A stretch of 33,767 bases of DNA from Thermotogota bacterium ADurb.Bin062 (GTDB lineage Bacteria; Thermotogota; Thermotogae; MWEM01): positions 1 to 33,767 of the forward strand of contig MWEM01000029.1 of NCBI GenBank assembly GCA_002071085.1, read 5' to 3'. The notes beneath the pieces are model-generated. The model was not told the origin of the DNA. It did no database searches and saw only the letters and a list, made by a program, of their open reading frames with translations. The translations under genes were made by a program, and so were the position numbers. Position 1 is the stretch's first letter; each line of letters begins with the position of its first letter. Below, in pieces: positions 31,085 to 33,767 of this stretch.

Positions 31085-31173
31085 TGAGCAAAGATGAAAC
31101 AGGCAGACTCGAGGATGAGGGTGTAGATTTTATACGACAAGGTGTGATGAAAAACCGGGCCATACGAAATTAG
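31081..31173 (+). CDS. Possible small protein (30 residues)
   Basis: A 30-codon frame starts with ATGATG inside the stop codon of the macrodomain gene (ATGA overlap) and ends 10 bases before the ICMT-like start. It is charged (MMSKDETGRLEDEGVDFIRQ at the N-terminus) and has no recognisable domain. The coupling geometry matches the real operon junctions in this window, but its length makes chance likely. I do not recognise it. Confidence 0.25.
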   Translation: MMSKDETGRLEDEGVDFIRQGVMKNRAIRN

Positions 31174-31183
31174 GAGGTCGCGT

Positions 31184-31858
31184 TTGAAGAACAAGGTGAT
31201 GGACTACACGGTTAGGGTCTTTGCGCAAAAGCTGCTCGGTCTGTTGTGTTATGCGTTGGGCGCCGGATGGGTAATGTCGTGGGGAGCCTGGGTATACTTT
31301 GGCGTCGGATTCGGCCTGACCGCGCTGTCCATCACGATCGTCTATCGGGTAAACCCGGTCACCTTGGCCGAACGCGGAAAAGTGCTCACGGACTCACCGG
31401 TATGGGATAAATGGCTCCTCGGTGTTTTTTGGGTCCTATACTTCTTCGTCATACACCTCGTGGCCGGCCTTGAAGCAAAAAACGCCCCGGACCCTGCCGT
31501 TCTCTTCTGGATCGGGATCCTATTGATCATCGCTTCGGCCGCAATCGCCACGGCCGCGCTCGCCGTGAACACCTACCTGGAATCGACCGCCAGAATACAG
31601 TCGGAGCGTGATCAAATCGTGATCACCAAAGGCGTGTATGGGGTCGTCCGACATCCCACTTACGCCGCCGTGCTGGTCTCCTGCGTCGGTATCGCCTTGG
31701 TGTTCCCGACCCCCTTCGTTGCGTTGACCGCGGCGATAATCGCGACGCTCACGGTCTTCCGCACCTATCTCGAGGACAACTTGTTGAAGAAAAATCTCGA
31801 TGGCTATATAGAATATTCGCGCCGCATCAAGTATCGGCTGATCCCTTTTCTCTGGTGA
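31184..31858 (+). CDS. Isoprenylcysteine carboxylmethyltransferase-like membrane protein
   Basis: The 224-residue protein has about five hydrophobic helices and the ICMT/PEMT C-terminal signature GVYGVVRHPTYAAVLVSCVG, with TYLEDNLLKKNLDGYIEYSR after it. Members of this group methylate small or lipid-linked acceptors using S-adenosylmethionine, but the bacterial substrates are mostly unknown. The start is TTG, at good distance from TTAGGAGGTCG; an ATG five codons later has poorer spacing. It follows the macrodomain gene and may share its transcript. Confidence 0.85.
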   Translation: MKNKVMDYTVRVFAQKLLGLLCYALGAGWVMSWGAWVYFGVGFGLTALSITIVYRVNPVTLAERGKVLTDSPVWDKWLLGVFWVLYFFVIHLVAGLEAKNAPDPAVLFWIGILLIIASAAIATAALAVNTYLESTARIQSERDQIVITKGVYGVVRHPTYAAVLVSCVGIALVFPTPFVALTAAIIATLTVFRTYLEDNLLKKNLDGYIEYSRRIKYRLIPFLW

Positions 31859-31927
31859 GGGCTTTTGGATACGGGGTGGATCGCGCCTGATTGATTCGGC
31901 ATCGATAGGGATGGTGGAGGAAAAAAC

Positions 31928-32377
31928 ATGGATCTCGACTCTTTGGTGGCCTCTCTTGCTCGCTCAGATAATCAGACAGCTTATGAAAACCTCAAACTGC
32001 TGGAAGCCGAAAGCGCGCGTTCCAACGCGGTTTATCGGTATTTTGATACCTTTATAGAAATGCTCGACCACGACAATTCTTACGTGAGAACACGGGCAAT
32101 CATCCTGATTTCGGCGAACGCGAAATGGGATACCGATTATAAAATCGACGAAAACATCACCCGTTTGCTCCGACATATCGAAGATGTCAAGCCGATCACC
32201 GCCAGGCAGTGCATCCAACGGCTCCCGGAACTCGCAAAACACAAACCGGAGCTCAGGGAAGACGTTCTCACCGCCCTCCGAAAGGTGCACAAGAGAGAAT
32301 ACGCGGGCAGTATGCAGCCATTGATCCACAAAGATATCGCCTTAGCTATCAAACGAATCGAAAGTTACACAGACTAA
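31928..32377 (+). CDS. SufBD/HEAT-like conserved protein of unknown function
   Basis: The 149-residue helical protein has HEAT-like pairs of helices. Its stretches DNSYVRTRAIILISANAKWD and KPITARQCIQRLPELAKHKP match small conserved proteins in anaerobic Firmicutes that databases call SufBD proteins. They lack the SufB/SufD beta-helix, so a role in Fe-S assembly should not be assumed. No catalytic motif is visible. GGTGGAGG precedes the ATG. The next gene follows after 25 bases in the same direction. Confidence 0.75.
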   Translation: MDLDSLVASLARSDNQTAYENLKLLEAESARSNAVYRYFDTFIEMLDHDNSYVRTRAIILISANAKWDTDYKIDENITRLLRHIEDVKPITARQCIQRLPELAKHKPELREDVLTALRKVHKREYAGSMQPLIHKDIALAIKRIESYTD

Positions 32378-32402
32378 CCGCTCGGAAAGGAGTCATATCG
32401 GC

Positions 32403-32849
32403 ATGGTGCACATTGTGTATTGCGATGACAAAGAAAAGGTGTTGGAGAAGATACTGGACGGTACAAAGACGATGGTGGTCCGTGGCGCCGCCGGGCGCAA
32501 GATCCCACACAGCCGGGTATTTGAGGGAGAGACGCTGTATTTTATGAAAAAAGGTACCGCGAAGATATCGGCAAAAGCGACGGTCGACAGTGTGACGAAC
32601 CTGATCAAACTCTCCGAAGACGAGATCGTCGCCACGCTCGCAGAACCTCGTCTGGCGCTGACCCCCAAACAAAAAGAGCGATGGCATAAAAAATGCCTTT
32701 GCCTCGTCGGTTTTACGGATGTCACACCGATCGGCCCCCACGACTTCGAGAAACAAAGCAATATGGATGACTGGCTGATCGTAGAAAAACTCGAGGATGT
32801 GCTCGTGGGCACGAGCATTCCGTACAACTACGAAAAATCGAAATTTTAG
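32403..32849 (+). CDS. ASCH/PUA-like conserved protein of unknown function
   Basis: The 148-residue protein begins VHIVYCDDKEKVLEKILDGT, with KTMVVRGAAGRKIPHSRVFE next and GETLYFMKKGTAKISAKATV after it. This pattern of a strand, a conserved Gly/Arg/Lys stretch, GE-x-LYF and a beta-rich core resembles ASCH/PUA-like domains that bind RNA or modified bases. The assignment is by pattern only. Similar proteins occur in clostridia as uncharacterised. GGAAAGGAG precedes the ATG. It shares an operon with the SufBD-like gene. Confidence 0.65.
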   Translation: MVHIVYCDDKEKVLEKILDGTKTMVVRGAAGRKIPHSRVFEGETLYFMKKGTAKISAKATVDSVTNLIKLSEDEIVATLAEPRLALTPKQKERWHKKCLCLVGFTDVTPIGPHDFEKQSNMDDWLIVEKLEDVLVGTSIPYNYEKSKF

Positions 32850-32875
32850 CAGCGCAAACCAATTGATCGGTGTTG

Positions 32876-33205
32876 CGTGGGAACGCCTGGGAGAGCCAAC
32901 TTTTAAGTTGGTATGTCTTGGAAAACAGGGTTTCGCACGGAGGACACAGAGGGCACGGAGTATTTTTCCTGTAAGCGTGCCGGAGCAACATACTTCGATG
33001 CAGTAAGTGTTTTGCCTGGGAACGCCAACTTTTAAGTTGGCATGTCTTGGAAAACAGGGTTCACACTGAGGGCACAGAGGGCACAGAGGGCACAGAGGGC
33101 ACGGAGGGAAGGCGAAAAACGAGATAGGCGAAAAGTAGATCGGTTGCTCCTACAAAAAGAGCTCTTAGTGGAAATATCAAAGACATGCCGGACCAAAGTC
33201 CGGCG
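32876..33205. repeat. Composite repeat block with GGGAACGCC palindromes and 10-bp tandem repeat
   Basis: Two related units start near 32878 and 33017: (T)GGGAACGCC, a palindrome around AACTTTTAAGTT, then ATGTCTTGGAAAACAGGGTT and a CACGGAGGGCACAGAGG module. The second unit contains about four copies of the 10-bp repeat GGGCACAGAG (about 33069-33108). ATGCCGGACCAAAGTCCGGC follows at 33184-33203. The block runs from the end of the ASCH-like gene to the broken GT2 gene; I see no gene in it. Confidence 0.75.
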
Positions 33206-33297
33206 CTCCTAGAAAGGAGCGCCTTAGCGCCACCGGCGTTCTATAACCTCGAAACGCAACTATAAAATCATAGAGGCTTTCGTGTACGCGCCTCGGC

Positions 33298-33618
33298 TCA
33301 GCAACCGGGATAGATCCCTTGCATATTGTTTCCACGGAACTCTAAGAAAAACAGGTAAGCGCCCGACATCGCAGACATCCCCGCGTTTCGCGCAGCGCCG
33401 ACTCCGGCATTCGACTGATGGATCACGCGGATACGTTCGTCTTTCTGGGCGCAAGAGTCGCAAATCTCCGGGCAACTGTCGGGAGAGCCGTCGTCAACCA
33501 GTATCACCTCGAGATTCGAATGGGTTTGCGCGAACACGCTGGCAAGGCAGCGATCTAACGTGCGCTCCGCCCGGTAAACGGGTATGACGATGCTGGCCTT
33601 GGTCTGTTCTATGCTCAT
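33298..33618 (-). pseudogene. Truncated GT2 glycosyltransferase
   Basis: The first 92 or so codons encode a normal GT-A fold start: KASIVIPVYRAERTLDRCLA, then VFAQTHSNLEVILVDDGSPD and VIHQSNAGVGAARNAGMSAM. The DDGS motif for nucleotide sugar is present. After SGAYLFFL, where family members continue with a D/SDD segment, the frame runs into an unrelated tail (EFRGNNMQGIYPGC) and stops at about 106 residues instead of the usual 250-330. The rest is not found in other frames. A Shine-Dalgarno (GGAGGA) remains. It is probably a deletion remnant beside repeat modules. Confidence 0.75.
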
Positions 33619-33693
33619 CCGATTCCTCCACTCAGCGGCGTGGGCGGTCTGACAACGGGCGGAATCGAGCCAGAGAAGGCCGCACAGGGAAAG

Positions 33694-33767
33694 TCAATTT
33701 TCGCCCATCACCTGATCATACACCTCTCGGTATCGGGTCCGCATCCGGGAGATGTCAAATCTTTGTG
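33694..33767 (-). CDS. Glycosyltransferase C-terminus (partial, runs off the window)
   Basis: The last 23 codons of a minus-strand gene read QRFDISRMRTRYREVYDQVM then GEN and a stop. FDI-x-RM-x-x-x-Y-x-x-x-Y is typical of the C-terminal helix of GT4-type glycosyltransferases. The gene lies just upstream of the broken GT2 gene, pointing to a surface-polysaccharide locus beyond the window. Confidence 0.6.
   Translation of the reverse strand, partial: QRFDISRMRTRYREVYDQVMGEN

Overview
The window looks like a chromosomal segment of an anaerobic, flagellated bacterium related to the Thermotogota, or to a neighbouring deep-branching anaerobic lineage. The evidence is a set of gene types rather than a marker phylogeny. 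TrpRS carries the C-x22-C-x6-C-x2-C motif of the [4Fe-4S] TrpRS known from Thermotoga. There is a complete Rnf gene set (rnfCDGEAB), a three-gene GlpA-like/FAD oxidoreductase/DUF1667 cluster, formate-tetrahydrofolate ligase, rubrerythrin, an Asp23/AmaP pair and a CsaB-type pyruvyl transferase. The phylum assignment is inference and should be tested with rpsF, rpsR, trpS and nusB trees.

Layout. 0.27-3.4 kb (minus): DUF1667 protein, FAD/NAD oxidoreductase and a GlpA-like dehydrogenase with a BFD [2Fe-2S] tail. 3.55-4.76 kb (minus): rpsF-ssb-rpsR with a recognisable promoter and a structured leader. 5.4-9.0 kb (plus): trpS-scpA, then fhs. 9.34 kb: tRNA-Ser(GGA) with a near-consensus promoter and a bidirectional terminator. 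9.47-14.5 kb (minus): marR, a divergent mreB-like gene and three rod/hook genes (FlgF-, FlgG- and FlgE-like). 15.1-17.3 kb (plus): rubrerythrin and a GH3 NagZ-like enzyme. 18.2-19.7 kb (minus): exported S41 peptidase. 19.9-26.15 kb (plus): a tight operon csaB-rnfC-D-G-E-A-B-scpB with overlapping genes and an unusually short RnfB. 26.5-30.1 kb (plus): M24 peptidase, Asp23, AmaP-like protein, nusB, HAD phosphatase and ssrA (tmRNA), whose 5' end lies inside the HAD gene. 30.5-32.85 kb (plus): macrodomain protein, ICMT-like membrane protein, a SufBD/HEAT-like protein and an ASCH-like protein. 33.3 kb to the end (minus): a broken GT2 glycosyltransferase and the C-terminus of another glycosyltransferase, probably the edge of a surface-polysaccharide locus.

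The spaces between operons hold a dense modular repeat system. At least three copies (4871-5339, 9088-9288, 17324-18162) have related terminal inverted repeats of about 22 bp. Two of them are flanked by perfect 8-bp direct repeats (AACTGCAG; GCGCTGCC) and one by a 7/8 match. They look like non-autonomous transposons (MITE-like) whose interior is built of hairpin modules. The 17.3-18.2 kb copy also contains an ORF-less group II intron on the minus strand, with a recognisable 5' end and domain V. No transposase or reverse transcriptase is encoded in the window. Several copies sit directly against promoters (rpsF, trpS, tRNA-Ser, rubrerythrin), and one supplies the last codons of the DUF1667 gene. 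This repeat system, with its intron passenger, is the most unusual content here, followed by the short RnfB, the MreB homologue lacking the usual catalytic residues, and the HAD/ssrA overlap.
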